Shown here: piece by piece, positions 1 to 13,515 of the stretch | Layout of the letters: each line of letters starts with the position of its first letter | How positions within the stretch are numbered: the first letter of the stretch is position 1 | Origin: Balanoglossus misakiensis | Taxonomy: Eukaryota; Hemichordata | Direction of reading: 5' to 3' | DNA length: 64,000 bases | Assembly (NCBI GenBank): GCA_040954595.2 | Contig: CM082591.2 | Location: forward strand, 4,216,001-4,280,000 | Notes under the pieces: model-generated | Told to the model about the DNA's origin: nothing | The model's input: the letters and a program-made list of their open reading frames with translations, nothing else | Databases searched by the model: none | Translations under genes and position numbers: made by a program

Positions 1-2279
1 AGAAAAGCGAAACAATATGGCTGACAAAGTGGCAGTTACTATGGTGATATGTGATTGACAGCTGAGTTTAAGTGTGTGTTCTAGTGACCTTTTAGTGATC
101 TTTGAACTGATGAGACCTTCTTGCTACCACCTGTCTTTCAGTGTCCTATGTGAGATTTTGTCGCTCATAGATCCGGCCACTGTAGGTTGTTGGCCCTGAG
201 GCGTTAGCTGACATGCCCTGTGTCCATTTTCTTGGGAGCAAAGTGTACTGTATCAAAATACCATGGAAACACTCCATGCAAACTTGTTTCTGTATAAAAT
301 TACACGAACCGTGAGAAGCAATCTATATACACAGACCAGCTTTTTTCCGCAACTGCAGACCCCTCTCCCTCCAGTAAAACCCTTTCACCACTTCTCTGTG
401 GTTCAACCCCCAATTTTTAAAGTGGTCCTGCCCGACGCATGCACTTAGGAAATGGGGGTGAAAGGGTTCAGCCGGGAACAGGAAGATCAAGCATTGTATG
501 CTAGAGGCAGATTCCATCCATTTGTTTCCAATGAGGGATGTATTTTGCAAGTGCACTTTCAAAGATGTTTTCTGTCCTTTGGAAAAGTTTTGTCAGAAAG
601 GGACAGTCTCATTTGTTGAGCAAGGAAGTGAGTTTTTGTATACTAAAAAAAAATTCAAAAAGTGACCGACAATTTCATAAAAATATGTAGCATGAAAAGG
701 CAAGCATGACATATCTATCTGTACTTTGCTCTAACGCTGCCAAACTTTCAACCACAATGGGGAAAATGCCACTATTAATTAATTAATTAATTATTATAAA
801 TAACTATTTCATTTTGTACAGATTTTGTAGATGTTAGTTCGTTTTTATGTACAAATAAACTTATGTTTTTTTTAAGAAATCGAACCTTGTGCAAGCCAAA
901 GACATAAAGCAATGAAATAATGGTAGCAAATGTTTTAGTTCTTCAAGTTTCTGAAATTCATTTTTAGTTTGTCTTTGTATTTGCTGGCCTCCTTTATAAT
1001 CCCCTTGTAACTTACAATAAAAGAGACATTTTCAGCTCAACTGTTGTTTCCTCTCATCGTTTTGTTGTCAGTGCCATGGTGATATCACATGACCTTTCAC
1101 ACATAAAGTACTGTAACTGCGTCACTCCTGACGCTGGGCGACCATACGACGTTGGGCGATCTCTTTAAAGTTATTTACAACATCGACAAACAACAGCAAG
1201 GAATGCCACATTATTGTTTTTTAAAAGAAAGCATATTCATCATCATCGTCATCAACAACAACAAAACAACACGATTTATTCCTCTGTACCCTGTGGGCGA
1301 TGACCCTTGCGTAGTTGGTGCAAGCATGTCCAGAACCCGATAAATGTATTGCAGTCATGAGCTGGGCTTGTTTATGTACATACGTGAGTCGGGTCTCACT
1401 CATACGTACATAACTTCGTGCACTCGAATTCAATCCTGCAATATAATGTCCTATAGGCCTTTTTGAACTCATCTATTGCATCGAACGTTAACAAAAAAAA
1501 ACCTTCCACGGGAGAGGTCCCAGTCTGAGCGTCCCAGAGGGCGCCATATTGGCCACCTGTTGCCCAGACTAAACACAGTAGTCGACGCTTTGTTCAGCAG
1601 TATAGGACTAAGAGGTAATACAAAACAATGACTTCATTGTGCGTGTATTGACACCTGAGAAGTGCTGTGCATTGACATTGAAAAAATAAACAAAATAAAA
1701 AACAAGAGCACTTCACACATACTAACTAAATGCACATATCGACCGCAAAGTTATACTGGCACCTGGAATTCCGCTTGTATTTGTTTTTGCAAGAGTTGGC
1801 CATTCTAACAAATATCTCTTTCTTCCATCGTAATTTAATGACTTATATGTAAAGTGGACTTCAGTGACATGATGGAAATTTTCTGGCAACCGCAGTTCAC
1901 TGACTTTACATTGTTGAGAGAGTTGCTTTGTGTTTTTTCTCAGTCCCTCAAACATGGAGGGACTGTGTTTTTCTCTCATTGATTGATCAATAGGCAACTA
2001 ATGCATGGCTGGTCCACGTTCTGAGTGAGCAAATTCTCGATGCAGTTAAATCTCATAAGCTATCTCCTTCTCTACCGCTAGGGGTTGTGAGGAGCCACGA
2101 CAAAGAACGAAAAACTTTATGAAATCATTGTACCTACAACGGGTCAGAAAACCAGGACACACCTCGTCCAAAATCCCCTCTTAAACGAACTAATTCCCCT
2201 CCCCACCTCTAGCCATACAACGGGATTCCGTAATGAGAAAGTTATGATTTACATAACAAAGACAAGATAGAACAATAAA
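1..2279. other. Upstream non-coding stretch, possible 3' end of a neighbouring gene
   Basis: I see no convincing coding exon here; open frames are short and of low complexity. An AATAAA hexamer near 1017 followed by TTTTCAGC could be the poly(A) signal of a plus-strand gene lying left of the window, making 1 to about 1040 its 3'UTR, but nothing else supports this. Low-complexity tracts include a TTAA run near 776-794 and CAT/CAA triplets near 1235-1270. Confidence 0.3.
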
Positions 2280-2412
2280 CCAATCAGAGAGGAGCTGTCA
2301 TCAGCTCAGTACGAAAAGGCCGAGAAGGGGTGACGCCGGGAAAACTGTCAACAAGAAGGCGAAAGTTGCCGACTAAATTAACGCGGGGATTTCGACGTCT
2401 TCTGTACACGAG
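2280..2412 (+). promoter_or_regulatory. Candidate promoter and 5'UTR exon of the troponin T-like gene
   Basis: A CCAAT box lies at 2280-2284. GC-richer DNA follows and ends in a consensus donor after 2412 (CACGAG then GTAGGTAA). The next acceptor downstream on this strand that leads into the coding exon is at 4131, so this segment is a plausible non-coding first exon with a 1.7-kb intron. No TATA box or start site can be fixed from sequence. The intervening 2413-4131 shows no other coding signal. Confidence 0.35.
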
Positions 2413-4209
2413 GTAGGTAACAAATCACATACACCACTGTAGGTACATATACTCCATATCATTCGTCAAATTTGGGATTTTTCTGTTATATCTTTCATTG
2501 ACATATGTACTTAAGCGTTTTTAGACCATTCCTTCCACGAATTAAAATGCAAGACTCGTGCAAAAGAAGTCGTAGGGTAAATTCTTCGGCCATCTAAGCC
2601 AAACCGGGGAAACATTCCAGTAGCTTCGTCAGTTTTTCAAGGTGTAATATTACTGGGTGGATATATTAATATTTACCATAGGAGCCGTATATTAAGAAGT
2701 GCCCGGATGACAGGATCGTCTGCACGGAGGACAAGATCAATTTTCATCGGGGTTGGTTCGTTTGATATGCAAATTAACGAAAAGATCGACAAAGGGTTTC
2801 AGAAATCTGTCAATGGAACACGAATGTTGCATTGAAACTCTTTTAAAGTGGAAGTGCTTCAAAGACGGTATTAAAGTTTCACAATCGGCGTTACGCAATC
2901 TTCCAGTGGGGAAGCTGGTTTGGGGCTTCATTCATGAGCCCCTTAAATGGTAATTCACACAATTGCCACATCCCCTTGAATGCGTTAAACTCCCAAGGAA
3001 TGCGCGGATGGGGGAGTTAACTGTTTGCCGCTGTTTCTGGGCTCACCGGTGAACAGTTAACTATGTTTAGTTTGAGTTTACACGGTATATGTTACAACAT
3101 CGTCACAAGTGAGAGATCTTTCTTGATGTTACCCGTGCAAACATTTCTTGCTCTGCCGCCGTAACTATCAAGACGCCACCGCTAAAATCTGGACACGCCT
3201 TTAGACGCACGTCCCTTCCAAAACAAACAAACTGCTCCAAACAGTAGACACATTCACAGTTTTAACCATCCATGCCCTACAACATATACACCCGTGTTTC
3301 CATAGAACGTTCCCATATTTGCGCTGCTGTGAAGTGATGCTTTGATGCAGCTGAATGTTATTCTCTCTTAAAATTAAAAATACAAAGTGGTAGACACTGT
3401 GTACATTTTGAATGAGAGGGCAAAGTTGTCTCAAATTGGAAATTCAAAATGGCCGCCAATCTCTTTATTGTTAATTAACTCTTTGGAGAATAATACTAGT
3501 AGTGAATTTTATGACAACAATATACGATGAACATCCTGTTTTATACAATGCAGTTTTCAAGAATACTACCCAAGCGCTTTAATATATTGAGAGATTTGCA
3601 AAACTAATATATTTCTGAGAAGCAGTCCCCGGGGCGTGAATAAACCTTAAAAATAATATCGAGCACAGAAATACAGATAACACGGCAAGAGACTCTAAAG
3701 ATTTGTGACCCGATTACTTGACAATGGAACACCGATAACAATGCGCTATCAAATTGAATTTGGTGACCCGCAGTGACATTACGACTTTCGGCAATGATGG
3801 AGTGACCTCAGTATTGCTGATCGCTGATTATAACTGTTGCCCAGGTGGGAAATCAAATTAACCGTACCCATGGCGACCAGGGCTGTACAAAGCGCGGATT
3901 TCAGCCCCATTCAACCCCCGCTGGATGGCAATGATTGTACCGCCATCGTCGTGAAATCACCTGGTATCCAGGACAACTGGAGTCGCTCACTACTATAAAG
4001 ACTTTTCCATACGACAAGCAATTTGCTAAGACATGTGATAATAATTGATTTGGTGTAGTTCACTAGAAACTTATGCTGTTCATTGATATTGGCGTATTGC
4101 ATTTATTTTGATTGTTAATTTATTGTTGCAGAATTTAAAGGCCACTGACAAACTCGTCCCACTTGTATCTTGTTCATCAGAGACGTGAAGAACTGTCGAA
4201 CCAAGGAAG

Positions 4210-7200
4210 ATGTCGAGCGAAACGGATGCCGAAAGGTTAGAGAGACTCAGGCGCCGAGAGGAGCGAAGACGCAAACGAGAAGCGGGAAGGTAATTACAGT
4301 TAACCTGTCTATACCGGACATCAAGAGACTGCAGCAGCTACTATAGTGTCGGGAACAGACAGACCTGCAGGTAGACCTAGTGCCGGAATGGGCTCAGTCA
4401 GATCCCTCCAAGCATAGACCACGTTGTAAAGGCAACCGGTGAAGTAAACCCACAGCAGCTCTATCGATTAAGGCCTATACAAATGCATGGCTGCAGCAAC
4501 AATACCGACAATCTACCTTTTGTTGTTGCCAGTAACTTTCTATGTACAACGCATTGACGCTTTAGCTTTGTTGTTTGCCGTCGAACCATGACACGACTAG
4601 TTAGTAGCATCATGCATACAGCATAGACGGTCGGACCAAGTGCCGATGGTGATTACAATGACTATACGTTGGCCATGAGCGATTTTGTGTTGTCAGTGGT
4701 CGACTTAAAATCAAACTTAAGAATTTACACCTGCTTAAAATGGCCTGTATAAGTACATTGGAGGAGGAATAGAATATAATTACCTGGAAAAATTTAATGT
4801 CAATAGACAGTTTCTCTTGAGGAAGTTGTCCCTTGAAATTATTGCTGCAATATTGTCAAATGACTTCGGAAACTAACCTGACTCGGTTCATAAATTATTT
4901 CTGAAAGATTTTGCTTCTCGGTATTGTTCTACAGATCAGCTCGAAACGCTGAACTGCAAGTCGAAGCCGATCCTGAAGACGATCCTGCATCCTTCTATTT
5001 GAACTCTGGGAGGAGTTCTGAAGAACCGTCCGAAAATGGCCATGTTGTCGAGAACGGGTTGGCGACATCGTTCGGGGACGATGGCCCCAAGGTAAGGCGA
5101 ATTCGTCAAGTCACTGTGTGGTAAAACACCCAGGTGTCGCCATTGATGAGAGAGCGACTACGTGAGCAACGCGCTATCCTTTTGGCCAGCTACTAACTGT
5201 TCAATTGGACGCTGCTCTTTGATTGGTCAAAATCAGCTGTCGACGACTCCAAGCACGATACAGATTTAGGAATTGCATAAAATGAGTAATTATGGGCGAA
5301 ACTGGAAGAAATGAATTAATTGAAGCAGCCGCCACCACCAAAAACCACCAACACCACCACCCAGTCCAGGTGTACGCTTAATCACCCCGGCCCACCCCCT
5401 GTAAATACTGAAGGCTGCCTAAGTTGTTTTGACATTATTATTTGTGTCTTTCAAGGAAAATGGATCGCTTGGAAAGGAAAATCTCGAGGAAAGACGGCCC
5501 TCGGCCGGCAGGTAAGACACACGACAAATGTGCATAATTTAACCAACATTATAATAAGTATCGCGAGATCTCACATAGAGCGGAAAATGATATATTCTAC
5601 TTTAATAGGATGCATGATAGCTGACCAAGTAAGCACATAGCAACATTCTAAGAGACTTCACTACATATACATGCACAGTAAGTTCGATGCCCTATGCAAC
5701 ATCATGTCTCGGTAATTGCTTCAATTCATTCGTTCTTTTTTGTCGTTTGCTTTGAATTGCTTGCTTCGTTGCCTAAAGGAGAAACTCACTTTTGGGTTAC
5801 AGAGTTAAGTCACCTAAACAATGGTCTCCGAAAATAATATGGTATAAAACAGTATACATCTTCAGAAGTGGAGTGTTTATTGTTGCCTTTTCCCCTCTGC
5901 TTGCTAATATCACATGCCTGCCAAGAGTGTTTACAGGCTACCCTTGCAAGAATTAACTTGAATTTTGTTTTGTGTGAGTTTGAAAAGATGGAGTCAACTG
6001 GGCTATAACCCGAGGGGGTTTCCGAGGGGTTTCCGGAATGCCTTTGAGACCCTGAAAAGGGGCGTGTAATCATTAAAAATGATGTTTAATATCTCACTGT
6101 ATTTTACGAAATGTTTAACTAACTGCGTGCGTGTGGGTTTTTAAATTTGGATTTTAGTGATGTTTTTCGTCACCGTCTTTGTGATATGCTGTGTTGTGAC
6201 GATGCAAATTTGCCAAATATGGCATCTTTACACTGAGCAAAAGGGTGTATATTTGAGTGCAACTCAGCACTGATATCAATCATTTTTAAGTCATTATAAT
6301 TTACGTTTACTAAATATTTCCTCCAGGGCACAATTGGCAGTCAGTGTTAAACCCGGAGAAGAAACAGATGTGCAGTCTGAATTTGCTGTGAGTAAAATAA
6401 TAATGTCTCTATTTTGGTTTTGGGAAGCTATGTATACAATTATCAGGGTACACATTCAATAAAGAATGTAATTTGGTGCAATTACTCCGTCTCCCTTAGC
6501 TGCTAATTTTATCCAACAAAAAATTGCCCGGGTATACGAGTTCTGAGCTTAGGTGCAACACTTTTCGCCGAAAACATTGTAGTAAGCCTCAAATACTGTA
6601 TAAAAGAAATGGAAAAGAATAAAAAAGGTGCAAAACTGAAGCTACTAAACTTATAAGAATAACTTGTGTGTAAATAATGTAAAAAAAAGATAAAACAAAA
6701 AATCTGGCCAGTACGGGGCTCGAACCCGCGACATTCGCGTTATTAGCACGACGCTCTAACCAACTGAGCTAACCGGCCATGCTTACTAATGGCTTACTTT
6801 GCATAGTAGATATAGTTTGTAGTACGCGTAATGTCTATTCAATTTTTAACAAAAGCACGAACACAAAACACGATTCAGTCAGCCTGTGTGAAACATTTTA
6901 AGTGAAACCGGTTCTATATAGTACCTAGCTGGGCAATGAGTCTTTCGTTTAGACATTTCACAGGCTTCGGATTAGTTGGGTCGTGACGCGTCGGCGCTCG
7001 GCCGCGTACTCGGTGGGTTTTCGGGTCGCGCACGCATGAACACGAGTACGGCTCAAACATTTATCTGCTTTAATATCTATAGAGTTTATCCGATCAACAG
7101 ACGCCTGTACGTGATTGTACCTGGCCTGGGCCACATGTGCATTCAACTAAATCAGATTGTGCTGGACTATGAAAACGAAAAAAAATCTAATTCACTTAGC

Positions 7201-9527
7201 TTGTTGGATAGAAAATGGAATAGAGTAGGACTTTCGACTGGCTTGAAATGTCCATGTAATAAAGTGTTTCTTTCCTTGAGTAAGTTTCTGAAGAAATTTA
7301 TTATTCTTTGTTACACCTGTCGCCTTTTCTTGCAGGAGATGCACGAGAGACTGAGACAGGAAGAAGAGCGGAAGGAACGGCAGTTGATGGAAGAGCGTGA
7401 AGCGAAACGTCAGCGGGAAAATAAAGAATGGGAAGAGATGAAAGAACGGAGGGTAGGAGAACTTTCAGTTCTCGTGAAAAGTTCCTGTATAGACTTGTTA
7501 CAAGCTGGGCGTTATTCATATGAGGAACCTGTTGATGTTGGCCTCCATTGAATAAACGAATGATGATAAAAAATAGAACGAATATCGTCTGATTACAATT
7601 ATCTGTCGTCCCACTCTGGACATATTGATTCCCATTTGATCACAAAAGCAAAACCATCCTTTTGGTAATTTTAGGAACGCCGCATGCGTGAAAGGGAGGT
7701 CGAAGAAAAGGCAAGGCAGGAACGAGAGAAGGAAATGCAGAAGAAAGCAGAGGTATGTAACCATGGCGACCGGAAGTTTCCAATTGGGTTGCAATGAGTC
7801 AAAATCTCGATGTTCTGCTGTACTCCAAAATCATTGCTTCCCGACAAACTACTACTTTTGACCGTAGAGAAGCAAAATTCGCATCCATCAATAATTCATA
7901 TTCGTGTCCTCTCTGTAGGAAGAAACCCGCCTGCGCAAGGAGAAAGAAGATCAGCGAAAGGCCGAACTCCAAGAGAAACGGAAAAACCAAGAGAACATCT
8001 TGACTCTAAACAAAGGAATCATGAAATTGGCCGGTCATCTCAGTTTGAAAGTAAGAAAACTCACCCCATCCTGTGATTTTTGTGCCTATAACACCTGTGC
8101 CTTGCCACGCAAGATGTCGCGTGTTCTCGTTGAGTTCGGAAAATGGCCTATTGATTACGTGGTCTATTTTCTCAGGAAAATATCCGCCGGGCCAAGGAAG
8201 ACGCCGGGAAAAGTAACAAAGAACTGGAAACGCAGAAAGAAGCTGCATTGGCTGAGAGAGTACCGCCACTGAAAAGTAATGGCTCAAGACAAGACATGAA
8301 AATGTATGCGCACGAACTCTATGAACGACTGGAACAAGCTCTAGATAATGTCTACGACCTTCGTCAGCGAAAAGAACGCCAAGACTATGACGTGAGTTCA
8401 TGTCTTTCCCTGACTCTGTTCTGTCCGTCCACCCTCTCTCGATATGAGCAACTTTAATCCCATTTACCTGTTCTTGGTGACTTTGGTCACGTTTTGAACT
8501 CTCCTGTTTTCCTTTTGCAGTTGAATGAGCTGGAAAAACGCCTTGGTGTAATGAAAAACACGTGAGTACTCTTTTGAAGCCAATATATTATCTGATAGCA
8601 CTATAACGCAATTTCTTGAACCAAGATTCACTAGAACGACTTTCACGTCTTTTTTTTGCTTGCACACAGGGCAAACACACCAAAAATTCTGAGCCAAGTT
8701 GGAAGAGTCAGCCGTCTAAAGGGTATCATGTCCGAAGACCAGGTAATTATAAGATAAAACATTTCCTGACGGTTTCCAGTGTAGAAGGAAGTTTTACGCA
8801 ATATTCGGCATTTTATTTCATTTACAATGAAATGTTTTCCATCCCTTTCCCGAGATTATTCATAAGGAATGTGGTAAAAAGTAACGATTTATTGTTTGCC
8901 ATAATCTGCAGTGTGATACAAAGTAACAACCACATTGTTTGAAATGCTACCAAGTAGCAGCTGTGTCGTCGACTCCCGCAGCCCCAGACAGGACGACGCC
9001 CACTCTTTAACATAAGTAGAGAGGGCCAGGTGGTTCTACGCAAATTTGCGCTGAAGAAAAATGGCTGTTGGAATGGTGTTGTGATGAATATGATTAAGGG
9101 AGCCCTAAAAGGCAAAGGGGAGATTTATAAAACCTACAAAATTTGTCATTTCTTCCCCCAGAACGCAAATACCGTCACTCCCGGCAAATCTCGCTCCCAG
9201 CGTGATCGGGAGGAAGGCAGCATTGGCAAAGGAGGGGTTCACGGGCGATTGGCCATGTTTGAACAAGGTGGAAACAATAGTCCATCTCAAAGAGGCAAGG
9301 TGAGTAATCGATTCTTAAACGCCCCTTTGTTCTTTTGGGGAACTCTGTCAATAATCCTTGCATGATAGACCTAAACCCGAAACCATGTATACGTGTCTGT
9401 ATGTGTCTGTACAGACAAATGATGAGTTACCAAGATATCTGCTTGCATATCCATTTTACAAAATGTCATATTAATATTCTCTACTCCTTTCTCCTTTCAG
9501 CCACCACCACAGATAAAACTGTACTGA
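4210..9527 (+). CDS. TnT: Troponin T-like protein, 12 exons
   Basis: Thin-filament subunit expected to anchor troponin to tropomyosin in striated muscle. Exons: 4132-4289 (ATG 4210), 4935-5091, 5456-5511, 6327-6387, 7336-7452, 7675-7752, 7919-8050, 8176-8391, 8521-8561, 8670-8742, 9162-9299, 9501-9527. Phases join without a stop to give 391 residues. Residues 1-27 are an R/E-rich motif (RRREERRRKREA). Residues 28-118 are acidic and Ser/Asn-rich. Residues 119-227 form a charged helical, coiled-coil-like rod. Residues 228-307 match the troponin T core: a short helix (HELYERL) and then YDLRQRKERQDYD, close to arthropod TnT YDLEERQKRQDYDL. The tail includes TPKILSQVGRVSR and GRLAMFEQGG and ends PPPQIKLY. 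The usual DIHxKRxEKDL tropomyosin-binding motif is absent, as is a long acidic tail. The N-terminus also recalls caldesmon, which is the main alternative identity. Confidence 0.68.
6697..6702 (-). terminator. Pol III terminator of the tRNA-Ile gene
   Basis: A run of six T on the minus strand begins two bases after the discriminator base, with more T-runs just beyond (6681-6695). This is the usual RNA polymerase III stop and supports an active tRNA gene. Confidence 0.8.
6705..6778 (-). tRNA. tRNA-Ile: tRNA-Ile (anticodon AAU)
   Basis: Read on the minus strand, the 74 nt fold as a complete cloverleaf. The acceptor stem is GGCCGGT paired with ACTGGCC (one G-U), the D arm contains TAGCTCAGTTGGTTAGA, the anticodon loop CTAATAA gives AAU, and the T arm carries GGGTTCGAGCCCC. 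No intron is present and CCA is not encoded. The internal A and B box promoters are intact. The sequence is close to animal tRNA-Ile(AAU). It lies in the intron between troponin T-like exons 4 and 5, antisense to that gene, so it is expected to be a separate Pol III unit. Confidence 0.96.
8108..8160 (+). repeat. Copy of the TCTCGCG...CGGAAAATGG dispersed repeat
   Basis: GATGTCGCGTGTTCTCGTTG followed by AGTTCGGAAAATGGCCTATT lies in the troponin T-like intron between exons 7 and 8, sense to the gene. A more diverged, internally shortened copy (TCGCGAGATCTCA then CGGAAAATG) lies at about 5561-5600 in the third intron. Confidence 0.55.
8881..8965. repeat. Copy of a roughly 50-bp dispersed satellite-like repeat
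   Basis: On the minus strand this reads as about two monomers containing GTTGTTACTTTGTATCACA and ATTATGGCAAACAAT. Related copies occur near 25440-25560 (minus) and 35270-35430 (plus). It lies in the intron before troponin T-like exon 11. Confidence 0.5.
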
Positions 9528-12500
9528 CACTGGACAGATAAAATTATACCGTTCAATGAAGACACTAACATCACACATAGATATGGGATTCTACACAGCA
9601 GTTTCAATGAACATATTGCCTTCTGAAAATGAAAAGTCAAAGAAGCAGAAGTATTATAGGCTTTGCAAATTCAAAGGCAAATTTTTCTGATCTTTCTAAG
9701 TCACATGATTTTTCTCCAGACATTTAATTGATTTCTAGTCACACATACTGCATCGTACAATTTGATGTCATATTCATGTGACGTTGTTGAGATTCTCTTA
9801 GCATACACAATCAGGTAGCATATAGTATCATCTTATTAACTGTCTCATAGTATATAGCAATTTGTATTCCTTTTTCTAGATAACAGCGAGGTTAGTTAAC
9901 TTACAACAAGGTTGTTGGATAAAATAGACTTATTGATCTATTTTTATATCTAGGCTTTTACCACATAAAGAGGTTGTATCTTAGGGGCACCAAGTGGTCA
10001 TCCATTATTTTTTGCTACATTTCTTGATAACTTGTTGCAAATTGCAACTTCTACATATTGCTACTTTGTTTCAACGAAATTGACACATGTATTCCACATT
10101 TTTGATACATGCACATTGTTGCTAAGTACCAACTGCAACTGTTCTTGAAACCTTGTTGCAAAGTGATGTAGTTTTTGTTACCATGTGGCAAAATGACAGT
10201 GCTTGACTGTTTTTCATGTCACAGCTGCACAGCTGCTTTGAAAGATTGTGGGATGATTTACCATGGTTTGTAAACACGGCACACATACATGTATAAACAG
10301 GAACATGTACGCTGGAAGACCCATTAAATCAGATTTATGATTTACAATAAACTGAAATTACTTCTCAACCACCCATCACCAGGAGTATGCTATTCTAGCT
10401 CTGTAGTAAATTTGAATGGAAGACACAATTTACTGACACAAAAGATTTTTGTTGAAATGTCAGGGTTTCAAAGGTTTAAGTTGAATAAATACAATACCAA
10501 ATCCCACTGTGTTTATGGTGATATTTTGTATCATTTTATGAGGGAAGACACATAAAGAGATGAATGGTGACGACGATTGATTTATGTACAAACACTTGAC
10601 AGATACCTTGACATTGCTATCAACCATCATCTAGGTGTTAACATAAATCTGTCTTTCCATCATCAACTGATAACAATGTGACCTTACTATTTGGGTGTGG
10701 TTCACAATGGCATCACACACCACAGTAAAATGAGACACATACACTCAAGTTTGATACTTTTTATTTACTTGGGCAGTTAAAATGAAATTGTCTGCAGCAA
10801 CACAACCAGGCTTGGTGGGCTGTGAAAACTTTTTTATCATCAAGTTAAGTAGCATTGTTCGGTAAGGTGTCTTGTTGATGTCTTGGAAAACTTTTTAAAA
10901 ACTATGAATAAGCATCCATTAATCATTAATTAAATTCAAACAGCTTCCATCTTAAGTCTGAATTTTGCAACCATTTGCAAAAGTTTCACTCAAAAACTGA
11001 CAAGCTATTTGATTTGTATGTTTAGATTTTTGGTGTCAAATTATCATATCATTTACATAATCCAAATATGGTTGTGTCACTGCTGCTAGTAGGCTTTGAT
11101 TTCCTTTCTCCTGATAGTCTCTAAGAGTAGGGCACTCATGGAATTTACAAATAAAAAGTTAGTATTTTACAAAAATAGTTTACTTGTCTAAGCTTGATAC
11201 AATCCGTGACTTCAAGTTGTAGCGAGATTACATGCTTCATGAGGTCAATGTTATGATGGCATCAAATATTCTCAAACATTTTGCACTTACATGATACAAG
11301 TTATAAAAGTCATAGGTTAAAGGTTAAAACTACTGGTGACTAAAACTATGAAGATGCACAATATTGATACAATATTGGCTGTGCGCCAAAGACTATTGGC
11401 CACCAGCCAATAAAAGTTGGCTGTCTGCCAAGAATATATTTCATATACATTTGTCTTGTTCTCTACAGTTGAAAACCAGTTTACCATAGTGATGTTAGAA
11501 TGTGTTAAATACAATTTACAAAGAATCACTCCTAAAAAAATGCAACATGCAATGGTTTTAGATGAGAGCATGCAACAAAGATTCAATTTTGCGTCTCGCA
11601 AAGCTAGTCTAGAGATGAAATAAGTAAAACTAATCATGAAATCACAAGTCACAATTGGATTTTTGTCTTTTTTATTGCTATTTATCGTAATGGACATCCA
11701 AAGTGGCTCCAGCTCATTACATATGCTCATCTAAAACCATTGGATAAAAAATGCCAAGAAATGGAATTCAAGAAAACAAAATAGGCACAAGCTCACTACA
11801 GACTGGCAAGACCTCAAATATTTCAAATTTGTGGTTAGAAATTCATTACATATTTCTGCAGCAGATGAATACTCAAACTGTGAATGGTGGGTTTTCTTCA
11901 GCGCTTCAGTTCTTTGGTTTTTAGTGAAATTTCTCCTATGCTACACGCAAAGAATATTGCATAAAAATTCTAGAAAATCTGTAAAAAAATTCTACTTTTT
12001 TAAATATATTTTTTGGAGCTGCTTTTTGTGCCACTTTGCTTGGTCGGCACTGTAGCATACAATTTGTATGACTTCGTTTTTTAGGTCTACACTGACCCCC
12101 TAAGTACATAAAAATATGGCAATGCTCGACTGTAAGCTGTTATCCTATTGGTTCACTACGAGTGTGTCCTCTGCTGGCATGATAAATATTGATGAGTAAG
12201 GCGGTCATATATTGCGTGGACGACAAAAAGCGGTAAGATGCCCCGGTGAGTGAAGAAAGCTGAAATGAAGACAAGAAGAAACCAAAATCAGATTTTTAAC
12301 CAGTTTGATTTCTTAGCTGTAATAAAATTTGATGATGCTTTTAGAGGACAGGGAAATAGTCATGAGTGCTTTTGTTGTACAGACCAAGTTTTGTCCTGAA
12401 AATACACCAAACTGACCCAGAAGAAATGACACTGTTTACAAATCTGTGTCGATCATCAACAAAATGGCAGCCATGTTGTTGGCACAATGCAAAAATCGAT

Positions 12501-13515
12501 TTCATTTGCAGACTTACAAAAAAGATGATGGTTCGGCCGTTTCTACTTTTCCACTTTCTTCAGTTGAGCACGGAGATCCACTTTATCCTAATGGGAGGAA
12601 GACCATTTTCAAAAAGCATGCACATTAATTTCCAAGACAACAAAATCATGCTACCAGGGTGTGGGTCTCTGGGCCATGTTTCACATCACAATTTTTTTTT
12701 GCTCAAATAAATTTTTTTTGCAGAATTATGAAATACTTATTCATATTGTGAAGGTGTGAACAATTATTTCTGGTGTGTGGGGTTTCTTGTCAGGGCAATA
12801 AATATAAATATCTGGGATGGAGATGATTGTTGGAGTATGGAGAAGGTTCTGGAAAATGGTGCAATTATACAATCCAGTTCGACAGATGATTATTGATCAA
12901 GTAGGCAAAAGAAAATTGGATTGAACGGAGATGTTTTTAATTCTAGTTATTGTCAAAGCTAAAATTTCTTCTTTTGTATGCGACAAATATCTTTAATTTT
13001 CATTTGACCTTTGAGGATGTATTAGTAATGAAAATACTCAACATTTTTAGGTCTCATTTTCTTTCATTTTGCAATGTATTCAAACTGTGCTAATCTAGAC
13101 ACTTTGCACTTTATCAAAAGCAATGCGAAACTAAAGTCTCAAGTAAAACAAAATCATCAGTTCATTTTTCAATCAAGGTAAAATAAGAGTTTTCAAGTTT
13201 TTCTGTTTATGAAGTTCAAGAGGAGACAAATACCAAACCAAACAAAACAAAACAAAACAAATCAGGCAAAAAAACCATACCATTGAAATAGACATGGTAT
13301 CCACTCATTGTGGTCAAACAGTGCAATCATTCCGATTGAAAAAAATTGTCATTACAAAAAAAGTGCATTGCAGGCTATCATGTTAGTACAATGCTCCAAT
13401 ACGCGAACAATGCAAGAAATTCCAAGAACGATGTGTCTTTCTAATGCATTGCGAGAATCAGCCATTTTTACATACAATTCTTTTTCTTCATCCAACAAGT
13501 GGGCATTCCTTAATA
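9528..13515. other. Convergent intergenic region between the two troponin genes
   Basis: The region is AT-rich and holds the 3'UTR of the plus-strand troponin T-like gene and presumably that of the minus-strand troponin I gene. The first AATAAA on the plus strand is at 10346-10351. Minus-strand AATAAA candidates occur at 11671-11676 and 10760-10765. No frame looks like conserved coding sequence. Confidence 0.5.

Noticed and set aside
7794-8076. Overlapping plus-strand frames around troponin T-like exon 7
   Set aside because: They run through the intron in other frames; the spliced frame alone gives troponin-like sequence.
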